Origin: Enemella evansiae
GTDB lineage: Bacteria > Pseudomonadota > Alphaproteobacteria > Rhodobacterales > Rhodobacteraceae
Direction: 5' to 3'
Assembly (NCBI GenBank): GCA_017255395.1
Contig: JAFKDC010000012.1
Location: forward strand, 1-64,000
Length of the DNA: 64,000 nt
The position numbers and the translations under genes are program-made. Below the pieces are notes generated by a model. That model did not search any database, had not been told where the DNA came from, and saw only the letters and a list, made by a program, of their open reading frames with translations. Positions 18,601-27,716 of this stretch are shown here, one piece after another; position 1 is the first letter of the stretch; each line of letters begins with the position of its first letter.

Positions 18601-20331
18601 ATGACGGAACGGAAAACCGGCAGGCGGCCGGGCGTGGCGGTGCATTCGGTCTTTGTCCGCTGCGCCTTGATCATGACGGTCACAACCCTTGCGGTGGCCG
18701 CTGTCATGTTCGTTCAGGCCGCGGACCTGGCCCGCACCCTTGCCCTGAGGGGCGTTGTGGAACAGGCGCAGAAGGCCTCTGCCGCCGGGGCAGAGGCCAT
18801 GGCGGCCCCGCTTCGGTTCAAGGCGGTCGCCAAGCTGGAGGAAGAGGCGCAGAAGATCCTTGCGGCAGCCGGCAAGGAAGGGCGCCTGGTCATCGTCATG
18901 AATGCCGAGGGCGAGATACTTGCGCAGGCCGGGGCGCGCGGGGGCGGCGCAGATCTGTTGCAAACGATGCTGGAAGCGGCCCGCGCCTCTGGCACGGTGC
19001 AAGCGGGGCCGGACGGGTTGATCCGCGCCTTGCCGGTCAAGGCGGGCGCTGAGGGGCCGGTGCTTGGCGTGCTCGGCATCGTCTGGTCCGCGGACCATGC
19101 GCTGGCGGAAACCAACGCCGCCAAGCTGCGCATCGCGGGCACCGCCGCAGCGATTTTCCTTGGCATGATGGTTGTGACGGTGCTGGTCTTGCGGCGGACG
19201 CTGGGCCAGCCGCTTCAGCATCTGACCGCCGCCGTCGACCGCGTGGCCCGGGGCGATTACGACAGCGCCGTCGGCCTCGACGGGCGTCGGGACGAACTTG
19301 GGCAGATCGCCGCTCAACTGCAGGCGCTGACCGGGACACTCCGCCAATCCCGCGAGGCAGAGGAACAGCGCAGGGCCAGGGCCGAAACGCAGGCCGAGGT
19401 GGTCCGGCATCTGGGGCGGGCGCTCGACGTTCTGGCCGCCGGTGTTCTGACCCATGAGATCCACGAGGACTTCCCCGAGGAGTACGAGACGCTGCGTCGC
19501 AACTACAACCGCGCCGTGGACAGCCTGCGCGCGGTTGTGGCCGGTGTCGGAGAGAATGCCTCTGATATCCTGCGCAACGCCGAGCAGATCGCCAGCGCCT
19601 CGGACGACCTGTCGCGCAGGACAGAGACACAGGCGGCCACGCTGGAACAATCCGCCGCCGCGCTGGAGGAATTGCTCAACAGCGTCAACACCGCCGCCGG
19701 GAACGCCCGAAAGGCCGAGGAGACCGTGCGTCACACCCGCAGCATCGCCGTGCAGAACGGCGAGGTCATGAATTCCGCGGTCGAGGCGATGGGTGCCATT
19801 GAAAAATCTTCGGAACGGATCGGGGACATCATCGGCGTGATCGACGATATCGCCTTCCAGACCAACCTGCTGGCTCTCAACGCCGGGGTAGAGGCCGCGC
19901 GGGCCGGTGAGTCCGGTAAGGGCTTTGCCGTAGTCGCCTCTGAAGTGCGCGGTCTCGCGCAGCGCAGCGCCGAAGCGGCCCAGCAGATCAAGGAGCTGAT
20001 CGTCGGCTCGGGCGAACAGGTGGAAACCGGCGTAAAATTGGTGGAACGTGCGGGCGAGGCGCTGCGCCAGGTGGTGAGCCAGGTCGCAGAGGTGGCCGAC
20101 ATGGTGACGGGCATCGCCCATGGCGCGGGGGAACAGGCTGGCGGCCTGAACGAGATCAACGTGGGTGTCGCCAACCTCGATACGGTCACGCAACAGAATG
20201 CTGCCATGGTCGAGCAGTCGACCGCCGCCGCGCACAGGCTCAGGACCGGTGCCATGGAGATGAGACGCAACCTCGATACCTTCGTGATCGACGCCGACCG
20301 CGCAAGCCCCGGCCCACGCCGCGCTGCCTAG
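18601..20331 (+). CDS. Methyl-accepting chemotaxis protein
   Basis: A 576-residue chemoreceptor. TM1 spans about 17-40, a short periplasmic Cache/PAS-like domain about 42-175 (RLVIVMNAEGEILAQAG, GPVLGVLGIVWS), TM2 about 179-198, then HAMP and the signalling helices. The tip reads [20 protein letters not shown] near residue 418. Unlike the receptor at 2834 it ends PGPRRAA without a CheR-binding pentapeptide, so it would depend on other receptors for adaptation. It follows a secreted sensor-like gene and is probably co-transcribed. Confidence 0.93.
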   Translation: MTERKTGRRPGVAVHSVFVRCALIMTVTTLAVAAVMFVQAADLARTLALRGVVEQAQKASAAGAEAMAAPLRFKAVAKLEEEAQKILAAAGKEGRLVIVMNAEGEILAQAGARGGGADLLQTMLEAARASGTVQAGPDGLIRALPVKAGAEGPVLGVLGIVWSADHALAETNAAKLRIAGTAAAIFLGMMVVTVLVLRRTLGQPLQHLTAAVDRVARGDYDSAVGLDGRRDELGQIAAQLQALTGTLRQSREAEEQRRARAETQAEVVRHLGRALDVLAAGVLTHEIHEDFPEEYETLRRNYNRAVDSLRAVVAGVGENASDILRNAEQIASASDDLSRRTETQAATLEQSAAALEELLNSVNTAAGNARKAEETVRHTRSIAVQNGEVMNSAVEAMGAIEKSSERIGDIIGVIDDIAFQTNLLALNAGVEAARAGESGKGFAVVASEVRGLAQRSAEAAQQIKELIVGSGEQVETGVKLVERAGEALRQVVSQVAEVADMVTGIAHGAGEQAGGLNEINVGVANLDTVTQQNAAMVEQSTAAAHRLRTGAMEMRRNLDTFVIDADRASPGPRRAA

Positions 20332-20375
20332 GCGTTCAATTCCATAGACAGGATCGCACCATCAAACCGTGGGGT

Positions 20376-20415
20376 CTGTCACCGGGGCCGCCGCCAGCTG
20401 CGGCCCCGGTGACAG
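20376..20415. terminator. Long perfect stem-loop after the chemoreceptor gene
   Basis: CTGTCACCGGGGCCGC (20376-20391) pairs perfectly with GCGGCCCCGGTGACAG (20400-20415) around an 8-nt loop. There is no T-run on either side. It lies between the chemoreceptor and the convergent RACo-like gene and could end both transcripts. Confidence 0.6.
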
Positions 20416-20491
20416 AGCGCGGAGAGACTGCCGGGCTGGTCATCACCACCGGCATCTGCCGCTCCGGTGACCGCGCCCGGCCGCCGCGCCG

Positions 20492-22531
20492 TCAGCCGCG
20501 TCTGCGGCGCCTGCGCCCGCCGTCCTCTCCGCCGCCGGTGTTGAAGCTGACCTGCGGCAGGGTCACTTCTTTCGACAGTTCCGGGAAGGGATCAGTGGCA
20601 TGCGGGATCGCGTTGGCGGCGACGAAATGCTCCTGAAAGCGCGGCTCGATGGCGGTCTCGACCTTGGTGATCTCGCGCACCGTGCGTTCTATCTCGCGCC
20701 GGGCCGCAAGGTTGCACAGCGCGATGCGCGCGCCGGTGCCTGCCGCGTTGCCCGCCGAGTTGACCCGGTCCAGCGGCACATCCGGGATCATGCCGAGGAT
20801 CATCGCGTGTCTTCGGCTGATGTGTGCGCCGAAGGCCCCGGCGAGGACGACCCGGGCCACCCGGTCAACGCCGCGCTCGTCCATCAGCAGGCGCGCGCCC
20901 GCGTAAAGCGCCGACTTGGCCAGTTGGATCGCGCGGATATCGCCCTGGGTCACGGTGATGCGCGGACCGCCCTCGGCGCCGCCGTCGTGGATCAGGTAGG
21001 CGTGGGTCCGGCCCTCGGGCACAGAGCGGTCGGTGCCCGTCTGCGCGGCAGAGCCGATCAGCCCCGAGGCGTCCAGCAGGCCTGCCACGCGCATCTCGGC
21101 CACTGCCTCGATGATGCCGGACCCGCAGATGCCGGTGACGCCGGTGGTGGCCGTGGCCTCGGCGAAGCCCGGATCGTCGGACCACAGCTCGCAGCCGATC
21201 ACCCGAAAGCGCGGCGCCTTGGTGTCGGGGTCGATGCGGATCGCCTCGATCGCGCCGGGCGCGGCGCGCTGGCCGCTGGAAATCTGCGCGCCCTCGAAGG
21301 CCGGGCCGGTGGGCGAGGAACAGGCCAGCGTGCGGGTGGTGTCGCCCAGCAGGATCTCGGCATTGGTGCCGACGTCGACGATCAGAGTCAGCTCTTCGGC
21401 CTTGCCGGGCTGTTCCGACAGCGCCACGGCGGCGGCATCGGCGCCGACATGCCCGGCGATGCAGGGCAAGATGTAGACCCGGGCCGAGGTAGGCTGCACC
21501 CGCAGCCCAAGCTCTGCCGCCGAGAGGTTCAGCGCGTCCGAGGTGGCCAGCGCGAAAGGCGCCTGACCCAGTTCCACCGGGTCGATGCCCAGAAGCAGGT
21601 GATGCATCACCGGGTTGCAGACAAAGACCGTCTCGAGGATCAGGGCGGGGTCGACCTTGGCCTCGGCGGCGATCTCGGTGGTCAGCCGGTCCAGCGCCTC
21701 GCGCACCACGCGGGTCATCTCTGCTGCGCCGCCGGGGTTCATCATGGCGTAGGAGACGCGCGACATGAGGTCTTCGCCGAAGCGGATCTGCGGGTTCATG
21801 ATGCCGGACGAGGCGATGACGGAGCCGGTGTCGAGGTCCGTGAGATGCGCCGCGATGGTCGTCGACCCAAGGTCGATGGCCAGCCCGTAGATCCCGCCCT
21901 CGTGCAGGCCCGGCCATGCGGCGATCAGCCGGGGCGGGGAGTCGATGTCGGTTTTGTGCAAGGCGACTGTCACTTTCCAGCCGCCCTTGCGGAGGATCGG
22001 TTGTAATCCGGACAATGTGGAAAAGTCGGTGGATATCTCTGGGATATCCCATTGCGCCGCCAGCGCACGCTTCAGCCGTTCGACGTCGCCGGTGGGCTCG
22101 TGCATGTCGGGCTCTTCCACCTCGACGTAGTAAAGCCGCGTGGCGGGGTCCATCTCGATCACCCGGGCAGAGGCCGCCTTGCGCACCACCTGCCGGTGCA
22201 CCTGGCTTTCCGGGGGCACGTCGATGACCACATCGCCCTGCACGGTGGCCTGACAGCCAAGGCGGCGGCCCGCAGGCAGCCCGCGCTTGTCGTCGTAGCG
22301 CTGCTCGACTGCGTTCCATTTGGACAGGGCGGTTTCGGCCACATGCACACCGTGCTTGGGAAAATCGCCGTAGGAGGGCGTGATCTGGCACTTGGAGCAG
22401 ATGCCGCGCCCCCCGCAGACCGAATCGAGGTCGACCCCCAACTGCCGCGCGGCGGTCAGCACGGGGGTGCCCACGGCGAAGCGCCCGCGCTTGCCGGAGG
22501 GGGTGAAGATCACGAGAGGGTCCTGAGTCAT
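20492..22531 (-). CDS. ASKHA-domain 2Fe-2S protein, reductive activator of corrinoid proteins (RACo/RamA-like)
   Basis: A 679-residue protein. Residues about 1-95 form a plant-type ferredoxin domain with Cys ligands in DSVCGGRGICSKCQITP. A linker precedes the ASKHA ATPase region (DUF4445): IYGLAIDLGSTTIAAHLTD, then DVGTNAEILLGD, GSGIIEAVAEM and VLAGAFGAHISRRHAM. RACo-type proteins use ATP to drive electrons onto cob(II)alamin. In Roseobacter-group bacteria a RamA-like protein is reported to reactivate the split B12-dependent methionine synthase; that is the likeliest role here (recalled literature). The C-terminus is an unusual run of six Arg. CAT at 22529-22531 gives MTQDPLVIFTPSG; longer starts lack similarity. 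Confidence 0.88.
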   Translation of the reverse strand: MTQDPLVIFTPSGKRGRFAVGTPVLTAARQLGVDLDSVCGGRGICSKCQITPSYGDFPKHGVHVAETALSKWNAVEQRYDDKRGLPAGRRLGCQATVQGDVVIDVPPESQVHRQVVRKAASARVIEMDPATRLYYVEVEEPDMHEPTGDVERLKRALAAQWDIPEISTDFSTLSGLQPILRKGGWKVTVALHKTDIDSPPRLIAAWPGLHEGGIYGLAIDLGSTTIAAHLTDLDTGSVIASSGIMNPQIRFGEDLMSRVSYAMMNPGGAAEMTRVVREALDRLTTEIAAEAKVDPALILETVFVCNPVMHHLLLGIDPVELGQAPFALATSDALNLSAAELGLRVQPTSARVYILPCIAGHVGADAAAVALSEQPGKAEELTLIVDVGTNAEILLGDTTRTLACSSPTGPAFEGAQISSGQRAAPGAIEAIRIDPDTKAPRFRVIGCELWSDDPGFAEATATTGVTGICGSGIIEAVAEMRVAGLLDASGLIGSAAQTGTDRSVPEGRTHAYLIHDGGAEGGPRITVTQGDIRAIQLAKSALYAGARLLMDERGVDRVARVVLAGAFGAHISRRHAMILGMIPDVPLDRVNSAGNAAGTGARIALCNLAARREIERTVREITKVETAIEPRFQEHFVAANAIPHATDPFPELSKEVTLPQVSFNTGGGEDGGRRRRRRG

Positions 22532-22631
22532 GTCCTGCCTGCCACGTCGCCTGCTGGCGACTGTAGCGCCTGCATGGCCGCGCGAAAGGCCGGAAGACGG
22601 CATAAGGCGGTCCCTTTGCGGCGGGGCCGTG

Positions 22632-22678
22632 CCGGTTTCTTCCAAAGAAACCGGTCCGAAGTCTTTGCAAGACTTCGG
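22632..22678. repeat. Tandem stem-loop pair A (3' of the CoA-transferase gene)
   Basis: Two adjacent hairpins: CCGGTTTCTT/AAGAAACCGG (22632-22654) and CCGAAGTCTT/AAGACTTCGG (22656-22678), each with a 3-nt loop. They start 4 nt beyond the stop codon of the minus-strand gene at 22683. The same two stems occur in the opposite order at 48876-48925. Confidence 0.8.
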
Positions 22679-22682
22679 CGCC

Positions 22683-23831
22683 TCAGCCCTGTTCCAGCCA
22701 GCGCAGGATCTCGCCGCGGTTGCCGTCGAGATCGGGTGCGGGCCCGCGCGAGGTCGGGTCCGGCGCGTCGCTCATCTTGATCGGGTTGCCCGCCGCCTTG
22801 AAGGCCTGCCGCCCGTTCTTGTCGAGCACGTCGACCAGCATGTTGCGGGCCAGGATCTGCGGGTCGCGCATGACCTGATCGACGCTCTGGATCGGCCCGG
22901 TCGGGATACCCGCCGCAGTCAGCCGCGCGATCCAGTAGGCGCGGGTGTTGTCCAGCGTCACCGCCTCGATCAGCCGCTTCAGCAGGCGGGCGTGTTTGCA
23001 GCGCTTGGCGTTGCTGGCGAAGCGGTCGTCATCCGCCAGCGGCAGGTTCAGCGCGATGCAGAGCTTCTCGAACAGCCGGTCGTTCCCGGCGGCGATCACG
23101 AAGAGCCCGTCCGAGGCGTGGAAGGTCTCGAAAGGGGTGATCGAGGGGTGGCGCGCGCCCGACGGCCCCGGCGCCTGCCCGGTGACCGAGGTGATGGCGA
23201 TGGCGTGTTCGAGAATGGCAAGCTGGCTGTCCAGCATCGCCACGTCGATCTTGCGGCCCTTGCCGGTGCGTTCGCGGTCCAGAAGCGCGGCCAGGATGCC
23301 CTGACACAGGAACATGCCCGCCACGATATCCCCGATAGAGGCACCGGCGCGCACCGGCTCGCGGTCCTTCTCGCCGGTGATCGACATGACGCCGCCGCGT
23401 GCCTGCACCACCATGTCGTAGGCCGGGCGCTTCGAGTCCGGCCCGGTGTGACCAAAGCCGGACACCGCGCCGTAGACCAGATGCGGAAAGGCCGCGTGCA
23501 GGTCGTCCCAGCCGTAGCCCAGCCGCTCCATCACGCCGGGGCGGTAGTTCTCGACGATGACATCGGCGCGGGCCAGCAGTTTCTCGAAGGTCTGGCGGTC
23601 GCCGTCTTCCTTGAGGTTCAGCGCGATGGATTTCTTGCCGTGGTTGATCGCGGCGAAATAGGCGGACTTCCCGTCCTTGAAGGGCGGGAAGGTCCGGGTG
23701 TCGTCGCCGGTCCCGGGCGGTTCGACCTTGATCACCTGCGCGCCCATGTCCGACAGGGTCATGGTGCAGAAGGGGCCGGCCAGAACATGGGTCAGGTCGA
23801 GAATGGTATAGCCGTAGAGGGGCGCGGTCAT
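22683..23831 (-). CDS. CaiB/BaiF family (class III) CoA-transferase
   Basis: A 382-residue protein of the formyl-CoA transferase family. The N-terminus LYGYTILDLTHVLAGPFCTMTLSDMGAQ and the segments KVEPPGTGDDTR, NHGKKSIALNLK and VENYRPGVMERLGYG are standard. The catalytic Asp is expected in RPAYDMVVQARGGVMS. It moves CoA between a carboxylic acid and an acyl-CoA; the substrate cannot be read from sequence. CAT at 23829-23831 gives MTAPLYGYTILDL. No acyl-CoA dehydrogenase or regulator is adjacent. Confidence 0.92.
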   Translation of the reverse strand: MTAPLYGYTILDLTHVLAGPFCTMTLSDMGAQVIKVEPPGTGDDTRTFPPFKDGKSAYFAAINHGKKSIALNLKEDGDRQTFEKLLARADVIVENYRPGVMERLGYGWDDLHAAFPHLVYGAVSGFGHTGPDSKRPAYDMVVQARGGVMSITGEKDREPVRAGASIGDIVAGMFLCQGILAALLDRERTGKGRKIDVAMLDSQLAILEHAIAITSVTGQAPGPSGARHPSITPFETFHASDGLFVIAAGNDRLFEKLCIALNLPLADDDRFASNAKRCKHARLLKRLIEAVTLDNTRAYWIARLTAAGIPTGPIQSVDQVMRDPQILARNMLVDVLDKNGRQAFKAAGNPIKMSDAPDPTSRGPAPDLDGNRGEILRWLEQG

Positions 23832-23959
23832 CGGGGCCTCCGGTTCGTCATGCTGCTCTTGCACAACAAGACCGTGACAGGGGCATGACGGCAAGGGGGC
23901 GCTGGCCCCTTGTGCGGGCTGTTGCCGGGATGCCCGCGCGGACCGGGCCGCCGGGGCGG

Positions 23960-24598
23960 TTACAGGTTGGCGCCGGTTCCCTGCAGCACGCCGTGCTCCA
24001 TCGCGTAGCGCGTCAGCCCGGCGGTCGACGAGATCCCCAGCTTGCGCTTGATGTTCTTGCGGTGCGTTTCCACCGTGCGGACGGAGATATCCAGCGTCAG
24101 CGCCACCTCCTTGTTGGAGCGGCCCTGCGCCAGTTGCAGCAGCACCATCTGCTCGCGGTTCGTCAGCTGCTCGCGCGATTGCACGGCAGGCGCCAGCGCG
24201 CCCTCGGCGCCGGTACACAGGTAGCGCTCGCCGCGCATCACCGTATCGATGGCGCGCTTGATCTCTTCGGTCGGCACGTCTTTCAGGATGTAGCCCCGGG
24301 CGCCGTGGCTCAGCGCGGTCTGGATGTATTCCGGGGTGTCATGCATCGACAGGATCAGGATGCGGGTTTCGGGCGCGCGTTCGAGGATCATCTCGGTCGC
24401 CGACAGCCCGCCGAGGCCGGGCATGTTGAGGTCCATCAGGATCACGTCCGGCGCCAGCTCTTCCAGCCGGTCGATCATGGTCTGGCCGTCCGACAGGGTC
24501 GCGGCGACAGAGATGTCGTCATAGCTTTCGAGAATGGCCTCGATGCCCTCGGCCACCATGGGGTGATCGTCCACGACGACGACGCGGGTGCAAGTCAT
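23960..24598 (-). CDS. NarL/LuxR-family response regulator
   Basis: A 212-residue regulator: receiver domain (about 1-120) with the acidic pair in VVVDDHP and the phospho-acceptor Asp in DVILMDLNMPGLGG, and a C-terminal LuxR helix-turn-helix (LTNREQMVLLQLAQGRSNKEVAL, then ISVRTVETHRKNIKRKL). Its start overlaps the stop of the kinase at 24595 by 4 nt (ATGA), so the pair is translationally coupled. The divergent TRAP operon at 26534 is a plausible target. Confidence 0.95.
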   Translation of the reverse strand: MTCTRVVVVDDHPMVAEGIEAILESYDDISVAATLSDGQTMIDRLEELAPDVILMDLNMPGLGGLSATEMILERAPETRILILSMHDTPEYIQTALSHGARGYILKDVPTEEIKRAIDTVMRGERYLCTGAEGALAPAVQSREQLTNREQMVLLQLAQGRSNKEVALTLDISVRTVETHRKNIKRKLGISSTAGLTRYAMEHGVLQGTGANL

Positions 24599-26013
24599 GC
24601 CTGGGCCTTCGGTTGTTTCAGGGCGGGGGCGTCCTGCGGCGGCAGCAGGTGGCTGAGCGGAACCTGCGCCTCGATAACGGTGCCGCTGCGCGAGGACAAC
24701 ACCCGCAGCGTGCCGCCAAGCTGGTCCATGCGTTCCTGCATGTTGCGCAGGCCGATGCCGTTCGAGGGCGCGCGCTGTTCGCCCAGCCCGATGCCGTTGT
24801 CGGAGACGCGCAGGGTTGCCCCGGCGGGGTGGCCGCGCAGGTCGAGGTCGACGCGCGTCGCGCCCGAGTGGCGTTCGACATTGGTCAGCGCCTCCTGCGC
24901 GATGCGGTAGAGCGCGATCTTGGCGTCCTGATCCAGCCGGTTGCGGAAGACCACGGTGTCAAAGCGTGCGTCGATCCCGGTGCGGGCGCGGAAATCGTCG
25001 GTCAGGGATTTGATCGCCGGGCCGAGTCCCAGATCATCCAGCACGCCGGGCCTGAGGTCTCGGCTGATGCGGCGCACCTCCTGAATGGCCTGGCCGAGGT
25101 TCTCGGCGCCCTTGGCCAGCGTCTCTTCGGCGCGGGGATCGCCCTGGGCCACACGGCGGCGGGCGATTTCCAGCGCGTATTTCACCCCGACAAGGATCTG
25201 GCTGATGCTGTCGTGCAGCTCGCGGGCCACGCGGCCGCGTTCCTCTTCCTGTGCGTCGAAGACCCGCTGCGTCAGTTGCTTCAGCTTGGCATCCGCCAGC
25301 CGCCTTTCGCGGATATTGATGACGAGGCCCGAGACAAAGACCATGAGCAATGCGCTCAGCGTGATCGCCCCGATCTGCCAGAAGGTGCGGTCGACGCGGG
25401 TTTGCACCTCGGCGCGGCTGGCGGCGACGGTTTCCAGCACGTCATCGATGAAGACCCCGGTGCCCACCGCCCACCGCCACGAGGGGAAGGAGGTCGCGTA
25501 GGTGATCATGCGGGCCTCTTCCCCGGTCGAGGGCTTGGGCCAGAGGTGTTCCACATAGCCCGCGCCCATGCGCCCGGTCTGGATGAACTCCTGCACGACC
25601 TTGGTGCCTTCGCTGTCGGTCAGGTCCCAGAGGTTGTGGTTGATCAGTTCGGTCTGGCGCGGCGAGACGAGGTTGGTGCCGTCGTAGTCGTAGACGAAGA
25701 AGAACCCTTCCTCGCCGTAGATCATCGCGGCGAGGATCTGAAGGACCTGCCGCTTGGCGTCCTCGTCGTCGGGCGCGGCAGAGCCGTAGACGAAGTAGAA
25801 CCCGTTGCGGGCCTGTTCGACGTAGTTGCGCAGTTCGCGCTTCTTGGCCTCGATCAGTTCACGTTCCAGCGCGGCGATCTCGCGCTCGGCGGCGCCACGG
25901 GATTCCACCGCGACCAGCACCGAGATGGCCGCCGCCGCAAGGATCAGCGGAACGGAGGCGAGCAGAAAGAGCTTCTGCCTGTAGGAAAGGCGCGGGCGGG
26001 CGAACAGCGGCAT
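24595..26013 (-). CDS. Sensor histidine kinase of the NarL partner type with periplasmic Cache domain
   Basis: A 472-residue membrane kinase. TM1 is at about 14-33, and the extracellular single-Cache domain (about 40-210) contains FYFVYGSAAPDDED, GEEGFFFVYDYDGTNLVSP and FPSWRWAVGTGVFIDD. TM2 is at about 217-236. The cytoplasmic part has a HisKA_3 box (GRVARELHDSISQILVGVKY) and HATPase (SDNGIGL, NGIGLRNMQERM). The Cache type commonly detects small carboxylates (family knowledge). Its position opposite a dctPQM transporter suggests that it senses the transported acid; this is inference. Confidence 0.93.
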   Translation of the reverse strand: MPLFARPRLSYRQKLFLLASVPLILAAAAISVLVAVESRGAAEREIAALERELIEAKKRELRNYVEQARNGFYFVYGSAAPDDEDAKRQVLQILAAMIYGEEGFFFVYDYDGTNLVSPRQTELINHNLWDLTDSEGTKVVQEFIQTGRMGAGYVEHLWPKPSTGEEARMITYATSFPSWRWAVGTGVFIDDVLETVAASRAEVQTRVDRTFWQIGAITLSALLMVFVSGLVINIRERRLADAKLKQLTQRVFDAQEEERGRVARELHDSISQILVGVKYALEIARRRVAQGDPRAEETLAKGAENLGQAIQEVRRISRDLRPGVLDDLGLGPAIKSLTDDFRARTGIDARFDTVVFRNRLDQDAKIALYRIAQEALTNVERHSGATRVDLDLRGHPAGATLRVSDNGIGLGEQRAPSNGIGLRNMQERMDQLGGTLRVLSSRSGTVIEAQVPLSHLLPPQDAPALKQPKAQA

Positions 26014-26533
26014 CGCGCACAGGAAAGCACGGCGCGGGGCGGAGGAAAAGAGGAGGCGTCAGCCGGGGGGAAACGCCGTCCCGGGTGCCGAGGCGCACCA
26101 TCGGCGGGCTGCGGCGCGGCGATCATCCGTGTCCGAACCGCCGCTTGCGCCCAATGCAACCGCAAGACCCTGCTCAGGGCGCGCCTTTTTCAGCCAAATC
26201 GCCAGACCCGGGGGCGGCGCGGCGTGGCCCTGAGGTTGCCGCTTTCTTGTAGACTGCGCCGCTTCACCAGCGGTCACGTAACGTCACAACCCTGTACGGC
26301 TCATCCGTCGGCGAGGCGATAAAAAGACAGGCTGGAGACATCTTGGGATGGAAATGTGTGTTGATCATGCACGCTATGTATGCGGGTAACGCTGCGGGAA
26401 GGCGCAAAAACCCGGCGCCGCTCCGTATCTGTGGGTATTTCTTTGAGCGGAAACCCGCCCTAATCTGCCGACACTTCGTGAAGGCGCTCCACAGGGGAGT
26501 GAGGCGCCGCAAAACCGATCTGGGAGGATCACA
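26014..26533. other. Divergent regulatory region between the two-component genes and dctP
   Basis: A 520-nt gap. The stretch 26270-26510 is less GC-rich than the flanks and presumably holds the dctP promoter, but no clear sigma-70 or sigma-54 site or long inverted repeat stands out. TGGGAGGATCACA before 26534 is the dctP ribosome site. No RNA gene or coding frame is convincing. Confidence 0.5.
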
Positions 26534-27622
26534 ATGGATCGTCGTTCATTTCTTCGGGCATCGACCGTCGGTGCCGGCGCCGCAGCCGCGTCCGGCCTTG
26601 CCGCACCGGCCTACGCGCAGGGCGCCCGCACCCTGACCATGGTCACCTCGGTGCCGCACGGCTTTGCCGTCTTCGACGACGCCGCCGTCTATTTCAACGA
26701 GGTCGTCAGCGCGATGACCGATGGCCAGATCACCATTGACAAGAAGGCCGCGGGCGAACTGGTCGGCGGCTTCGAGGTCTTCGACGCCGTGTCCTCGGGG
26801 CAGGCCGACATGTACCATTCCGCCGACTATTACTTCGGCAACCAGCACCCGGGGTACTATTACTTCACCGCCGTGCCCTTCGGCGCCACCGCCGAGGAAC
26901 TGTCGACCTGGATGTATCATGGCGGCGGTCAGGAGTTGTACGACGGTCTGGGCCAGATCTTCGGCCTGAAATCCTTCCACGCAGGCTCCACCGGCATGCA
27001 GCCCGGCGGTTGGTTCCGCAAGGAAATCAACTCTGCCGACGACCTCAAGGGCCTGAAGTTCCGCATGCCCGGCATCGGTGGCAAGGCGCTGGGCCTGACC
27101 GGCGCCTCGGTGCAGGCGATCCCCGGCGGCGAAATCTACCAGGCGCTGTCCTCGGGTGCCATCGACGGCGCCGAGTGGATCGGCCCCTTCGCGGACGAGC
27201 GCCTGGGCTTCCAGGAAGTCTGCGACTACTACTACACCTCGGGCTTCCACGAGCCGGGTTCGGCCCTGTCCGTGGCCTTCAACCTGGATATCTGGGAAAG
27301 CCTGACGCCCGCGCAGCAGGCGATCATGGAGCAGGCGGCCAAGGCGGCCACCACGCACTCGCTGACGCAGGGCATCGCCAACAACGCCGCCGCGCTGCGC
27401 CGCATCCAGAGCCAGGGCATCAAGCTGATGGAATTCGACGACACGGTCTGGGATGCCTTCGGCACCGCCTCGCTGACCGCGATGGACGAGTTCATGGGCG
27501 ACGAGATGTATGCCGAGATCCGCACCAGCTTCGAGGAAAGCATGAGGGCTTCGTCCGACTGGCTTCAGCGCGCCGACCGGGCCTATGTGCAGCAGCGGGA
27601 CCGCGTCCTGAACCGCGGCTGA
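26534..27622 (+). CDS. dctP: TRAP transporter substrate-binding protein DctP (TakP-like, Tat-exported)
   Basis: A 362-residue periplasmic binding protein with a twin-arginine signal (MDRRSFLRAST, cleavage near AYAQG at residue 29). Conserved DctP segments include GELVGGFEVFDAVSSGQADM, GGWFRKEINSADDLKGLKFR, IPGGEIYQALSSGAIDGAEW and the aromatic DYYYTSGFHEPG. These resemble TakP, the alpha-keto-acid/lactate-binding TRAP protein of Rhodobacter sphaeroides. Substrate is therefore probably a monocarboxylic 2-oxo or hydroxy acid (inference). First gene of dctPQM. Confidence 0.93.
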   Translation: MDRRSFLRASTVGAGAAAASGLAAPAYAQGARTLTMVTSVPHGFAVFDDAAVYFNEVVSAMTDGQITIDKKAAGELVGGFEVFDAVSSGQADMYHSADYYFGNQHPGYYYFTAVPFGATAEELSTWMYHGGGQELYDGLGQIFGLKSFHAGSTGMQPGGWFRKEINSADDLKGLKFRMPGIGGKALGLTGASVQAIPGGEIYQALSSGAIDGAEWIGPFADERLGFQEVCDYYYTSGFHEPGSALSVAFNLDIWESLTPAQQAIMEQAAKAATTHSLTQGIANNAAALRRIQSQGIKLMEFDDTVWDAFGTASLTAMDEFMGDEMYAEIRTSFEESMRASSDWLQRADRAYVQQRDRVLNRG

Positions 27623-27716
27623 TCCGGCCGACAACCTGACTTGAAAAGGGGGCCTCGCATCCGCGTGGCCCCCGTTCGGCACCGTCCGGACGGGCGGGCC
27701 CAAACCTGGGGGCAGA

